A DNA stretch of 64,000 nt, from positions 1-64,000 of the forward strand of contig MCFE01000182.1 in the NCBI GenBank assembly GCA_002104905.1, written 5' to 3'. A model generated the notes under the pieces. That model saw only the letters and a program-made list of their open reading frames with translations. It ran no database searches and had not been told where the DNA came from. This DNA comes from Basidiobolus meristosporus CBS 931.73. Taxonomy: Eukaryota > Basidiobolomycota > Basidiobolomycetes > Basidiobolales > Basidiobolaceae. Below are positions 51,456-63,300 of the stretch, in pieces (positions within the stretch are counted from its first letter, which is position 1; each line of letters begins with the position of its first letter). The position numbers were made by a program, and so were the translations under genes.

Positions 51456-51992
51456 GCGCAATTGGATACCTCTATTATGGTAGGTAAAATCTGGTATTTG
51501 GATATGTTTCTTTAATGTAAATGGAAATAAGTGCATATCACACTATGAATTACACTGATACCTACCATTTTGGCTACAATCACTCCAACTGGATAGTATT
51601 GCAGTGGTTAATTGGTCCAGAAGTATCCCAAAGTTGACAGCCACCAATTGGCTCCTTGACCAATACACAGCTACCTGATTTGCCATCAAATATCCCATCT
51701 TGCCCATTAAGCAAGTAAATCCCTAATCCTAGTGATTGGACAAGGTGCCATAGCTAGCACGCAACCAATTGTATAGGTGCTAATCAGATCAAATGGCTGC
51801 ACTGGTGCCACAGATGATGTATACATATGCAGGGTGTTTATTTATAGGGGTCCTCTCTCAAATGTGAGACAACCTTGATACTGCTTATATTAAAAATTTA
51901 GTGATCACCAATTTGCAATGGCTGTATGCAGATTGCAAAAAAACATGCGTTGTCTGGAACATGACAAATAATAGTAATTCAATGCAATCTCA

Positions 51993-53240
51993 TCATCTTC
52001 TCCTAGGTGTTTTTCTCACATGGATTATTACTGAAGCATTTGGTAGTGATTTTCTTTGCACAACCAAACTACTTTCTTGTTGACTATCCTCTTGGCTGCT
52101 TGTGAATTTGTAGTCAGTATTTTGCCTCCTAGTTGATGAGTGCAATGCTGCAGGTTGGCTGTGCTGAGTTGCTCCATATGGCGCAACTGAGCCAGCCTGC
52201 AGTGCTACGTGCTGACGCGTTCTTTTACTTGCCAAAGGCTCTGGTGGTGGAGGCACTTCATGTGGGTCATCATCTGTCAGTTCACCAGAAGAAACTTGCT
52301 GATGGTCAGGTATAATGGCACATGCAGATGTGACTTGATGCACTTGCATGGCCCTTGGCTGAGTTTGATATGATAATGCTTGTTGATGCAACTTGGCCTG
52401 CTCCAATTGACTTGTGACTAAATGAGCAGTTTGGCAAGTTCCAGTGGTTTTGCTCTAGAGCATGCACATTGATCCAGCATGCATTGCCTCAATGCAGGGT
52501 ACTCTTGTGAAGGGTGTTGGTGTAGTTTAGACTGATGTGCACCAGCATGCTGAAGTTGTAAGGGATGGTAAGGAATACAGCAAGGTGTGCTGGCACAATA
52601 TAGATGTTGTTGCTTGCGGTCTGTATTCTTCCTCTTGAAGCTCACCTTCTGATTCCTCAAAGTATTCACTTACCCTCTGTCCAATACTTTGGAACAGCTG
52701 CCTGGATGAGTCCTGTGTATGTTGCTCTTGGAAGCCACTTAGCTCTACTGATATATCACATAATACATGAGTCATTTGAGACAAAAACTCATTCAAAATC
52801 TCTTTGGTTCCCAAAGTCAAGGCACAAACAGATGCGTCTGGCCCATACTGAGCAAACTGCATGCAAAATTGCTCCCCTGCGGCTTCCTCATCAAATCCCC
52901 TCACTCTCTGCTCATTCTTGATTTCAATACTTGTCTTGTTACATATCTTCTTACATACATCTGCTGGCATCTTGATGTAGAAATCATGTCACAGCTTTCT
53001 ACTCAGGTTCTTCCATCTCCGTCAACTCTCTGAGGTATTGAGATCTGCTAGATTAATGAGTAGTGCCCATATATCTGTATGAAGGCTCCTCATAGACACT
53101 TGGGCCATACTGAAATCATTTGGCAAGAACTCAAACAAATTCAACATTGACTTTTCTGGTTTGGACCATGCTTGTGAGCTGGGGGATGGGTTTTGTCTGG
53201 GTTGAACTAAAGGTGACTTAAGACTTGGTATAGGGACCAT
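51993..53240 (-). pseudogene. Harbinger accessory ORF, copy 2, broken
   Basis: Same protein as at 38015-39334, on the other strand: KPEKSMLNLFEFLPNDFSMA, MPADVCKKICNKTS, GTKEILNEFLSQM, PPPPEPLASKRTRQHVALQA. Stops and frameshifts at several points, at other places than in copy 1. Confidence 0.5.
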
Positions 53241-53596
53241 AGTGATGGATTTGGATACTAATAGAGTGGTGTATTGGCATCAACATGATCTTATATGAAA
53301 TATATATGAAAATCAATGTGATTGCTGAGTTTTCCATATATTATGCATGATGCATTTTAGATTGCATTGACATGGATCAGATCACAGCAATTGCAGATTT
53401 CCTATTTGATTATAGACTTGTGAGTAAAACATCAATAAAAATACCAAGCCATTGTTTGGGGATAATTTTGCAACATAATGATGGGATACATGGCAATTGA
53501 TGGAGATTTAATCACAATGCATAGAAAATCAGAAAAATAAAGCTGATCACGTCAAGTTGATTCATATCACCTCAATCTGATCATCTACCAATTTAA

Positions 53597-54481
53597 TATG
53601 ACTTGCTCATCTGAATGGTCTTTTCTCATCAATTCCATCACTGCCACTGGATTTTTTTTGACACACTATAGGAAATCTGTACCAAGTACTGTGGACCATG
53701 TACCCCAATCTACTCAAGGAGATCCCTTCTTAAGCTTCTCTGCTGTAACAATAACTATTGCCCCACAAGGTTTCATCCCTCCATCAATGGCAACAAAAGT
53801 CCTAAAAGCTTTCATTCCCAGCTGACAGCAATGGAGAACTACCTTGCAGAGGGTATGAATCACTTAGAGTAAGCTTGGAGTACTTGGTTCAGAAGCTCCA
53901 ATAGACTTCCATATTCCAGAGTGTTCAGCAACAGGTTCCATATAAGGAGTATTTTGGATACCTTCCCAATTAGGATTAACAGACCTTTTAGAGGGCAGCA
54001 GCACTTTTATTCTGGCAAGTACAAGGCATGCTGTGTGAAGTTTCAGGCACTGTCTGACATTTAGGGTAACATCATCTGGATAAGTGTGCCATTTGTTGGA
54101 AGTAGGCATGACAAAGCACTTTGGGTAGAGAATCATCCAGAATTCAGTAGAGGGGAGAAATGTATGGCAGACCTAGCCTATATAGGAGAGGATTGTCAGA
54201 GATTCAAATGTATTTCAGCTTATAGGCAGCCAAGGAATGGTGTGCTTAGCAGGAAGAAGACGCTCTACAATCAGATTCTTAAGCATTTCAGAGTGAGGGT
54301 AGAGCATACATTTGGATATCTAAAGAGATTCAGCATATTGGCAGGTAAATACAGAGGAAAGTCATATATAGGAGAAAACAGCAGAATAGTTAAAAAAACT
54401 AAGATACTTATCAATGCACAGTATATTCATATGGCTAGATATCCACTGAGAGAAATGTGCCTGGAGCATTATGAAGAGTAA
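53597..54481 (+). pseudogene. Harbinger DDE transposase, copy 2, broken
   Basis: Frameshifted N-terminal part (CSSEWSFLINSITATGFF), then an open C-terminal half 54086-54481: VGSRHDKALWVENHPEFSRG, ADLAYIGEDCQRF and RVRVEHTFGYLKRFSILAGK, which holds the third catalytic residue (Glu of VEHTFG). Ends MCLEHYEE. Confidence 0.7.
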
Positions 54482-54679
54482 ATAAAGCAAGAAAAGCACT
54501 ACCCTGAGCAACATAAGTAAGATTGAGTAGAATTAGCAGTAATTATATCCTACCATTGGCATTATGGCAGAAAATATAGTGCCAGAAGGTGCCATAGAGT
54601 GACAGATCAATCTGGCACTATAAACAGGTTGGCACTATGTGGTACTATCCAATGGAACAAGTCTACTTAATATAAAGGA

Positions 54680-55370
54680 TATCTGCTGGAGTAAAAGCAT
54701 TCCACTGGGAGCAATGCATTTGCTTTTCAGCAGTATCGCTATACTGATGACCAAGTTGTACATTGCGCATTTCAAGCTAAATGAGCCCTTCAAGATACTG
54801 GAGAAATTTGAAAGAATTGGCAAGATATTAAAGAGTATCCACAACCCTTGGTACTTCTCACAGGCTCCAATTAATATTCATACTCATATGTGACAATACA
54901 AATGCAAAGACTGGATGAACTGGATATGTATTTATTTAAGCGGAGTTCTGAAGCCATTCCTACCAAGAGTACATTGGAAGCATTGGGAGTCATTTGTGGA
55001 CATTGTAGAAATATTTATCCAGAAGTGGATCCCCAATACCAACTTGAGGCATCTACAGCTGTTGTGTGAGGAGTTTTTGATGGGATTTGAGCTGCTATAC
55101 TACAAATATAAAGCTGAATGTGTAGATCTCTACTGCTACTGTATCAATTCTCTACTCCATCTTGCATGGTGTGTGGAGAATATTGGGCCTTGCTTCACCT
55201 TTTGGGAGTTTCCTGTGAAGTGGATGCATGTGGAAATAGGAAGATGAGTCAAGTTGCAGGTACTACCATTTCCCAATCTAATCAAGAACATTACCTTCAA
55301 GTCCCTCATGGATGTGATGAGCTGGTACATGGAGGACAGCCAGGAAGGGTTGAAAAATAATGAAAACAAA
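54680..55370 (+). pseudogene. tnp2 transposase C-terminal fragment
   Basis: ORF 54915-55247 contains FLPRVHWKHWESFVDIV, ELLYYKYKAECVDLY and INSLLHLAWCVENIGPCFTF, following the C-terminal part of Plavaka/tnp2 transposases (LYYQRR...IHxLLHLxP...GP). Only the part missing from 41413-42720 is present, in plus orientation. Confidence 0.5.
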
Positions 55371-55428
55371 TGTGCTCATGGAGACACCTATGCCTCTTCA
55401 GACACCTCACACTTATACACCCTTATAT

Positions 55429-56757
55429 TCATAGATGCTCTGCACTTGGTCTATATCCGTTCCATGCTTCAAATAGGGTAGAATCAAAAAGTGTTCTGTG
55501 AAAACTCCTGTTTTCATGGTATACAGCTATGGCAACTGATTCTGTCCAAAAATCATAGGATAATTTTTGATCATGGATCATAGATCTTGCAATATCAATT
55601 ATCAATCTGTTTACATGCTCTGCTACTCCATTTTGCCATGAAGAGTACAGTACAGTAGTCTCTTGTATTATGCCATGAATTTTACAGAAGTGGATGAAGA
55701 GTTTTGAGGTATAATTCTCCACCATTGTCAGAGTGTATTTTCTTGATTTTTTCATTAGTTGCTCTCTCCACCATGGCTTTAAACTCCCTGAACTTAGATG
55801 GAGCTACTTCCTTTCTCTCAATGAAGTAGACTAGTGTGTATCTTGTATAATAATCAATGAAAGTTGCTAAATACTTCATCTCACCTAAGAATATATTTTA
55901 CACAGGTCCACAAATATCTAAGTGAGTTAGATCTAATTTTCTCTTAGTTTTAATTACTCAAAGCTCTTGAGCACTTTTTTGGCCTGTTTCCCATATATGC
56001 AGGGTCCACAGTGCTCCAAATTAACTGGGGGATCAATTTTTACTCCAGAAACTGGCTGATCCTTGATCATTTTTCACAAATAATCAAAATAAATGTGCCA
56101 AAATCTCCTGTGCCAAACCATTGGTGTTTCTTCATTTAAGTTACTTGTATTGGCTTCCAGATATGATGGAATATAAGTCAACTTATAAAGATGCAAGCTC
56201 TGATCCCCAGAGCAATATAGACACCATCCTGCATCCAGAACTGTTGAAGCTGAAACTGGATCCTTCTGCTGTGGCATTGCTGCAGATAGTAGGTTCTTGG
56301 CTATTTCTGGTACATAAAGTGCTTCTATGAAGGTAAGTGTATGGTATCCTTCATTGCTGCTGGGTTTACTTGGAGAGCTCCTTCTCCCACAGCATTAAGT
56401 ATGTTTTCTGTTGTAAGAGACTTGGAGATATTGGAAGTGAAAAGGAGAGCAAGTAGAACATTTGGCTTTCACTTAATAATATATTGAATAAAGAGGTAGT
56501 ATTTATACTTTTACATGGTCTTGGCAGAACAAACACATAGAATAGGCTTAGGAAGGTCCCATGAACATGTGTGCAAAGCATAGGGCTGTTTGTGTCCCTT
56601 TGAGAATCTTCATGTTCTGAGTACCTGATATTTTGGTGAAAGTATTCTAAGTAAATCCCAACAAGGATTTTGGTCAGTATTCTCTGAGATTTGAAGGTAA
56701 TGATGTAAGTGACCAAGTCAGGTGAGTATTCAGGTGGAATTACAAATTTTTATAACA
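55429..56757 (-). mobile_element. Truncated copia family A element (LTR + 5' pol)
   Basis: LTR 56409-56757 (TGTTGTAAGAG...TATAACA) leads on the minus strand into protease/GAG-pre-integrase (56.28-56.07 kb, MVWHRRFWHIYFDYL) and integrase (55879-55429, SDNGGELYLK..., WQNGVAEHVNRLI), ending at RPSAEHL where it breaks off. Many stops. Like the copy at 44065 it lacks gag. Confidence 0.75.
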
Positions 56758-56759
56758 CT

Positions 56760-57000
56760 TTCATCATCAATGAAGACACTCCTAATATACAGCACTTGAA
56801 AAAGCCTGAGCAACAATGAACAGGACTATTTGTGTATATAAGATGCTGCTAGAACCTCAATATAGATCAGTTCAAATCTTAGCAAGCACAATACCAGCCC
56901 AACTTGTTATTTCTCTACAACTCTTGTATCAAGACTTGTAACAAATACACATCCAAAATAAATGCCTAAGCACAGCACAATATATTTCTATAGCATTGAG
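56760..57000 (+). mobile_element. LTR-like fragment of a third family
   Basis: Shares GTATATAAGA.GCTGCT.GAACCTCAATA and CTCTACAACTCTTGTATCA.AGACTTGTAAC-type sequence with 58960-59085, with a TATA-like centre and TG...AC-like end; probably solo LTR remains. Confidence 0.35.
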
Positions 57001-58190
57001 ACATACGCAGAAAAGAAACCAGACCTTCAAAACATCAGGATCTTTGGCAGAGATATGATTCATAACATCCCTGACAAAAAATAATTATACTTGGAACTAA
57101 AAAGTAACAAAGGGATCTCTTGAGCATCAAGAAGATACTTAAGAGTATAGAGTGCTTGATGGCACAGTTCAGAAGCTGATCCTAAGGAGGGACCTTGAGT
57201 TTAGGGAAACTCTGATCAGAAAGCCACTGAGATCTTTGACTAGCTGCCTTCTAATGCTACCATCACTAATGAGGAAGATATATACCCAAATCAGCCAGAG
57301 ACAGAAGAAAAATCTATCAGTTCCAGATCAGAGCAGATTATCCTAGTTAGGAGATCTGCTAGAGTAAGAAATGACCATGGATCCTGGTGGCAGACATCCA
57401 GTGACCATGAAGAAGCTTATTTTGCCTTGTGAACTGACCTCAGAATCTGAAACAAGCAATGCAAAGTACAGATGCTACAATGTGGCAACAAGCGGTGCAG
57501 GAGGAGTATTACCTTCCCTATCAATCAATAGCTGGTAGCTGGATACACTTGATGGTAATTACAGGTCAAGGTATTGCTGTGACAATGGGAATAGTCAGTC
57601 AACCAATGCAGAAATATGGATCTTATCAAATTGCAGTGTTCAGTGGATTTGCAGAGATCTACCAAGTACCATATGCATGGTTCTGCAATACTCTGAAGCA
57701 GCTAATGGGTGAAAATTTAATGACTATAGTGACCCATATTGTGGTAGGGATCTGATTGACAGTTACCCTGCTTTTCTATATGCTGGCATAGCTATTACTT
57801 GGATTTGCTGGAAACAACCATTTGTGGTTCTTTCTAACAGTAGGGCATAGCATATGGCTGCCTGTTAAGCAACTAGGATGCTATACAGTTACAAAAACTA
57901 CTCATAGACTTGGGCTTAACTTCAGATGAGCTAATTCAAGTTTGCAGGACAACTAAGGTTGTACGTCACTAGCTAGATATTCTACTGGTCATGTCAGAAC
58001 TAGGCACATACCTGTAATATACCACTTGTGAGGAAAGCTGTAGAAAATAACATGGTATAGTTAGTATACTACTCTGCTGACAGAATGGTGCCAGATATAC
58101 TCAAAAAGCTACTAGCAAGGTCACAGCTTGAGAATTGCAAAGAGATATTGGGATTGAGAAATTATTCTGTTCAGGGAGAGTGCCAAAATA
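57001..58190 (+). pseudogene. Copia family B pol relic, internally deleted
   Basis: Matches family B element 62.27 kb onward (KKPDLQNIRIFGRDMIHNIPDKK-like sense, then SWWQTSSDHEEAYFAL, then the SVGIVSQPMQKYGSYQIAV region of RT/RNase H) with a large deletion of the RT core and many stops. Confidence 0.6.
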
Positions 58191-58548
58191 TTGGACTATT
58201 TGGCATCATTTGGCAGCTAAATATTTACTTGCAATTCTTGAGTAGTGTAAGCAGCTGTAGGACTTCTTTACAGCTGTAACCTTGCCACTTTCTTTCAAAT
58301 TAATGATACTATGGTTATTTCTCAATAGTTCAGGTTCAATTGGCACTTTACCAAGCATAATGAATTAAGCCTGAAAATGTGATAGGCTGCTTGCAACTAT
58401 TGAGAAACCCTCCCAACATAGAATGACCCTTGTACAACTTCTACAAAGGTATAAATACTGAGCTTCTTCATGAATAGACCACTGTTCAACTGTTATCACT
58501 ACTTCTTGATGAACTCCTTGTGTCTAAAAGATTTCCTAAGTTACAATA
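58191..58548 (+). mobile_element. Copia family B LTR (3' end of relic)
   Basis: Aligns along its length with the LTR at 59966-60334 (ATATTGGACTATTTGG, CTTGCCACTTTCT, TTGAGAAACCCTCCC, CAAAGGTATAAATACTGAGC, ATCACTA.TTCTTGAT). Confidence 0.65.
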
Positions 58549-58559
58549 GGTGAATCCCT

Positions 58560-58700
58560 ACTGTGAGCAAGACACCTGACAGAACAAGGCCATTGAAACT
58601 GGAAGAGATGGTGTATCAAATTAATCAGTTTTTGGAGCAAGGATATATCAGACCCAGCAAGTCACCAAGGCCCTGAACTGAGCTATCATGAAGAATAAGC
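58560..58700 (+). pseudogene. Ty3/gypsy reverse transcriptase scrap
   Basis: Reads VYQINQFLEQGYIRPSKSPR, the conserved start of gypsy RT (EEI..LLEKGFIRPSxSPWGAP), then stops. About 140 bp only. Confidence 0.45.
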
Positions 58701-59587
58701 ACTCATTACTGCAGTGCTATGATCTACTGCTTGGATGTTTAAATTAGATTAGCTTTTAGTCAAATCAATTAGTTATATGCTTAGCCTATCCATATGTCAG
58801 TGTTATCTATCAAATCAGTAGCATTAGTCTGCAGATGAATCAATGGATTCTTATCATACAGGAATAGATATATTAAGTAGAATCTTCTTGGGTGATGATG
58901 ATGCAATGAAATGAGTCATCAGCCACAAACCATGTTAGGAAATACAATCAGTCAGCAATTGATCCAGCAAAAATGTATATAAGAGCTGCTGGAACCTCAA
59001 TAAAAGTCAGTTCAAGTTTTAGTGAGTTCAGTACTAGCTAAACTCCCTATACCTCTACAACTTTAATACCTAGACTTGTTACTGCAGATTGATGAGCTTT
59101 AAGACCAACTTAATGGTGGCACCATATTCTGACAGATTGACCTCTTGTCAAGTTACAGCCAGACTAAGATGAAACTTGAAGATATCCCCAAGACATCATT
59201 CAGGACTAAATATGGACATTACAAGTACTAACCCTATGAAAAATCTCAAACTTGGAATTCATCTGATTTTTGGCAGGTATTCTGCAGGTATTCTAATGGT
59301 ATCTTGCTGGTATTCAGCTTGTGTTTTAGGTTCAAAATTTCAAATGCAATTTTTGATGAAAGTAATGGGCAGCTAATTACCAAATTTGGTATGGATGCTA
59401 GTTTGCCTAGTCTCCTCCTGGGGAACTTGTTTGCTTGCCTGCACATCAGCTATCAACAGAGATATTGAGAGTTGTCAATTTTGGGGAACTTGGAATTTGG
59501 CTGATACTATGATGGTATTTTGCTGGCCTTTTCTCAATTTTTTTTCTTACGGTAAGTCATGAGTTATGGGCTCAATAATGCCCCTAC
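58701..59587. other. Decayed repeat DNA
   Basis: No supported gene. 58960-59085 resembles 56815-56950 (third LTR family); the rest (59.1-59.58 kb) holds nothing recognised. Confidence 0.35.
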
Positions 59588-59948
59588 TGTTGTAATAATT
59601 GTAATTCCACCAAAGTATTCACCTAAATTAGTCATATAGCTCAATACCTTCAAGTCCTAGGGAATACCAACCAAAATCCTTGTTGAGTTTTACTAAGAAT
59701 ATTTTCACCAAAGTACCAGGTACCCAGAACATGAAAATTCTCAAAGTTGTCCAAACAGCCTCAACTATGAACACATGTTTTTGCAACCTTCATAAACCAA
59801 TTTTGTTCTGAGTACCTGATATTTTAGTAAAAATATTGTGGGTAAATCCTACCAAGGATTTTGGTCAGTATTGTCCAGGATTTGAAGGTAATGATCCAAG
59901 TGACTAAGCTAGGCCAATATTTAGGTGGAATTACATGTTTTTGCAACA
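59588..59948. mobile_element. Head-to-head chimera of two family A LTR pieces
   Basis: 59588 to ~59806 is a family A LTR start in plus orientation; ~59807-59948 is an LTR part in minus orientation (GTTCTGAGTACCTGATATTTT ... TTTTTGCAACA). Together they keep TG and CA ends but form an inverted pair. Confidence 0.5.
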
Positions 59949-59965
59949 AATGAAAGCTGAGAAAA

Positions 59966-60334
59966 TGTTGAAATATTGGACTATTTGGTAGCATTCAGCA
60001 GCTAAAAATTTACTTAACAATTCTAGGCTAGTCTTAGTCACTGTAGGACTGATTTACTGCCTTAACTTTGCCACTTTCTCCAGATATATGATCTTATGAT
60101 TTTTCCCCTATAGTCAGGATCAAATTAGCACTATTACCAAACATTATGTACTAACCCTGAAACTGTTACAGAATGCTCCTGAATATTGAGAAACCCTCCC
60201 TACTTAGTGTTGCAGCTGTATTACTTCTACAAAGGTATAAATACTGAGCTTCTTTATGAATAAACAACAGTTCATCTATTATCACTATTTCTTGATAAGT
60301 TCCTTATATCCAAATCCCTTCTTAAATTGCAACA
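59966..60334 (+). mobile_element. Copia family B 5' LTR
   Basis: 369 bp, TGTTGAAATATTGG...AAATTGCAACA, with TATAAATA near 60237. Directly followed by the PBS. A relic LTR at 58191-58548 is its relative. Confidence 0.75.
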
Positions 60335-60350
60335 GGTTATGAGCCCTGAT
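60335..60350 (+). other. Primer-binding site, half-tRNA iMet type
   Basis: GGTTATGAGCCCTGAT follows the LTR without gap. GGTTATGAGCCC is complementary to a CAU anticodon loop and stem (GGGCTCATAACC), as in copia and Ty5, which prime from a cleaved initiator tRNA instead of the 3' acceptor end. Confidence 0.6.
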
Positions 60351-60370
60351 TGCCTTAATCTATTCCAAAG

Positions 60371-63300
60371 ATGACTTCTACCAGCAAACAAAGCAATACC
60401 AACATCTTCCCTATAAAGGAGAGGTTTAGTGGGAAGAACTACAGACTTTGGAGAATCAAGATGCAGAACCACCATGAGGAAAGAAAGCTTTGGAACATAG
60501 TTACAGGAAAGGAAGTTGAGCCCAAAGAAGCAGCAGAAGATGTGGAGAAGTTTCAAGAGAAGGAGAGAAAGGCCTTCAATGCAATATGCATCAATGTGCA
60601 AGACTCCTTCATTGGACAAATCCATGCCTCAAATACTGCCAAAGCAGCATAGGAATCCTTAGAGAAGATATCTAGAGCAAAGTCAGTATCAAGCAAGCTT
60701 TATTTGAAACAAAAGTTCTTCAACATGAGAAAAAAGCCAGATGATGACATGCTACAACTCATTACCAGAATGAAGACACTTGCAGAAGAACTTTACAGTA
60801 TTAATACTGGTGTAGATGATGAAGAAAAGATACTCTGTCTGCTTTGCAGCCTACCAGACAAGTATGAGCCACTCATACTTTCTTTTGAAAGCAGAGTAGA
60901 CAACTTGACTTTAGACTTTGTCAAAGGAAGACTTCTTCATGAAGAACTCAGATGTAATGATCAAGTAGAGAAAATTGAAGATAATGCTTTATTCAGTTCA
61001 GAAAAACATACAAAAAAGAAGGGAAAGCAACAAAACCAAAGAAAACCTGGCTGCTGTAACTACTGTAAGAAGCCAGGACACTGGGCAAGAGAATGCAAGA
61101 AGTAACAAGCAGACAAAAAACAGAAACTAGAGCAGGCATACCATATAACTACTGATGAACAGTTATTTGTCACTGTACAAGAGAGTGCAAGTAACTGAAG
61201 TAATGAATGGTATATTGACTCTGGAGCATCACAGCATATTTGTGGTATAAAGGATTGGTTCAGCAACTTAAAGACTATTCCCGTAAGAAAGGTTTATCTG
61301 GGAGATAACTCTGCATCGGAAGCTACCGCCAGTGGGTCTATACAACTAAATATGAGTGATAACTCAGGGGCAACAACAGCAAAACTGACTGACGTACTCT
61401 ATGTACCTGGAAGAGCTAAGAACCTACTCTCAGTCAGTAAAGCAACTACTCAGGAACTGAAATTTGTTTTTACTAAGCTGAGCTGCTCAATATTGAGTGA
61501 AAATGGACAAAAATTAGCTTTGGGAATCAGAGATCACAATATATACAAGTTACAATGCAAGATCATTGTACCTGAGTATGTCAACATTGCTGAAACTGAT
61601 GAAACTAACTGGGAGACACGGCATAGGAGGCTAGGACACATTGGGGAACAGAAAATGAGCCAATTGGTGAAAAATCAGCTTCTTTTGGGCCTAAAATACT
61701 CAATTCCAATCAAATTGAATGTTTGTAAGGGATGTTCATATGGCAAACAAGCTAGGCAACGTTTCAAGAGCTCAGAAGGCATCAATACCACTAAAATATT
61801 GGCTATTGTACACTCAGTCATATGTGGCCCCATGAGAACACTGTCCTTTGGAGCCAAGAGATACTTTATGATGTTTATTGATGACAAGACATGATATACA
61901 TGGGTGTACTTCCGCAAAACAAAGAATGAAGCTTTAGAGACATTTAAGCACTTCAAGAACATGGCAGAAACACAAACTGAGTGTAAATTGAAGGTACTAC
62001 AAAGTGACAATGGAGGAGAATACTGCTCAAAGGAGTTTGCAAAATACTGCTTGTCTACTGGTATACCTCAACAGACCACAGTTCCTCATACTCCACAGCA
62101 AAATGGAGTAGCAGAACATGTAAATAGAACAATAGTAGAGATGGGAAGATCTATGCTACATGATAAGGCAATGGACTACAGGTTTTGGGCTGAATCTGTT
62201 ACTACCGCTGTATACATCAAAAACAGATGACCAACAACAGCACTACGTGATTCTACACCTTTTGAAGCATATACAGGCAAAAAACCAGATCTCCAGCACC
62301 TCAGGATCTTTGGCAGTGATGTTTTTTATCACATCCCTGACAAAAAACGCTCAAAGTTGGAACCAAAGAGTAGAAAAGGGATCTTTCTTGGGTATTGTGA
62401 AGATACTAAAGGGTATAAAGTGTATGATGGCAAAATTCCGAAGCTGATCAAGAGCAGGGATGTTGTATTTGAGGAGAATTCAGATCAGAAAGCCACGGAA
62501 ATCATTGGCCAGCTGCCTGATGATGCAATCAACACAAATGAAGAAGATACATACCAAATCCAGCCAGAGATGGAAGATACTTCTACCAGTTCCAGATCAG
62601 AACAGATTATCCCAGTTAGGAGATCTACCAGAATAAGAAATGCCCCTGGATCCTGGTGGCAGACATCCAATGATCATGAAGAAGCTTATCTTGCCTTATG
62701 TGCCAAACCTCAGAATCTGGAACAGGCAATGCAAGGTCCAGATGCTACTAAGTGGCAACAAGCCATGGAGGAGGAGTACCAATCAATGACCAAGGCAAAA
62801 ACATGGGAACTGGTAGATTTACCAAATGGGAGAAAGCCAATAGGATGTAGATGGGTCTACAAGATCAAGATAACCTCAAATGGTGCCGTTGATAAGTACA
62901 AGGCTAGATTGGTAGCTAAAGGCTATTCCCAGATCCAGGGACTAGACTTTAAGGAAACTTTTCCTCTGATTACAAAGTTTAACTCCATTAGGACAGTTCT
63001 GGCCCTGGCAGCTGTACAGAGTCTAGATCTACACCAAATGGACGTCAAAACAGCCTTTCTAAATGAGGATTTGCAAGAAACTATTTATATGGAGCAACCA
63101 GAAGGTTTTACCAATCCAAAAGGCCCTCACAAGGTGTGCAAACTTAGAAAATTGTTGTATGGGCTTAAGCAGGCACCCAGAGCATGGTATAACAAGATTG
63201 ACACATATATAGAGGAAATTGGGTTCTCTCGTAGCACTGCAGATCACAGTATATATGTGAAACAGCTCAAAAAGGGTGTGATCATCCTAGTTCTTTATGT

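Larger units (their letters stand above)
47815..54663 (+). mobile_element. PIF/Harbinger DNA transposon, copy 2 (interrupted)
   Basis: Inverted copy of 35964-39916: ends GGAACAAGTC at 54663, transposase on plus, accessory ORF on minus. Its far end (47815-47838) is separated from the rest (51456-54663) by the gag-protease LTR element. It lacks the fold-back element of copy 1. Confidence 0.65.
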
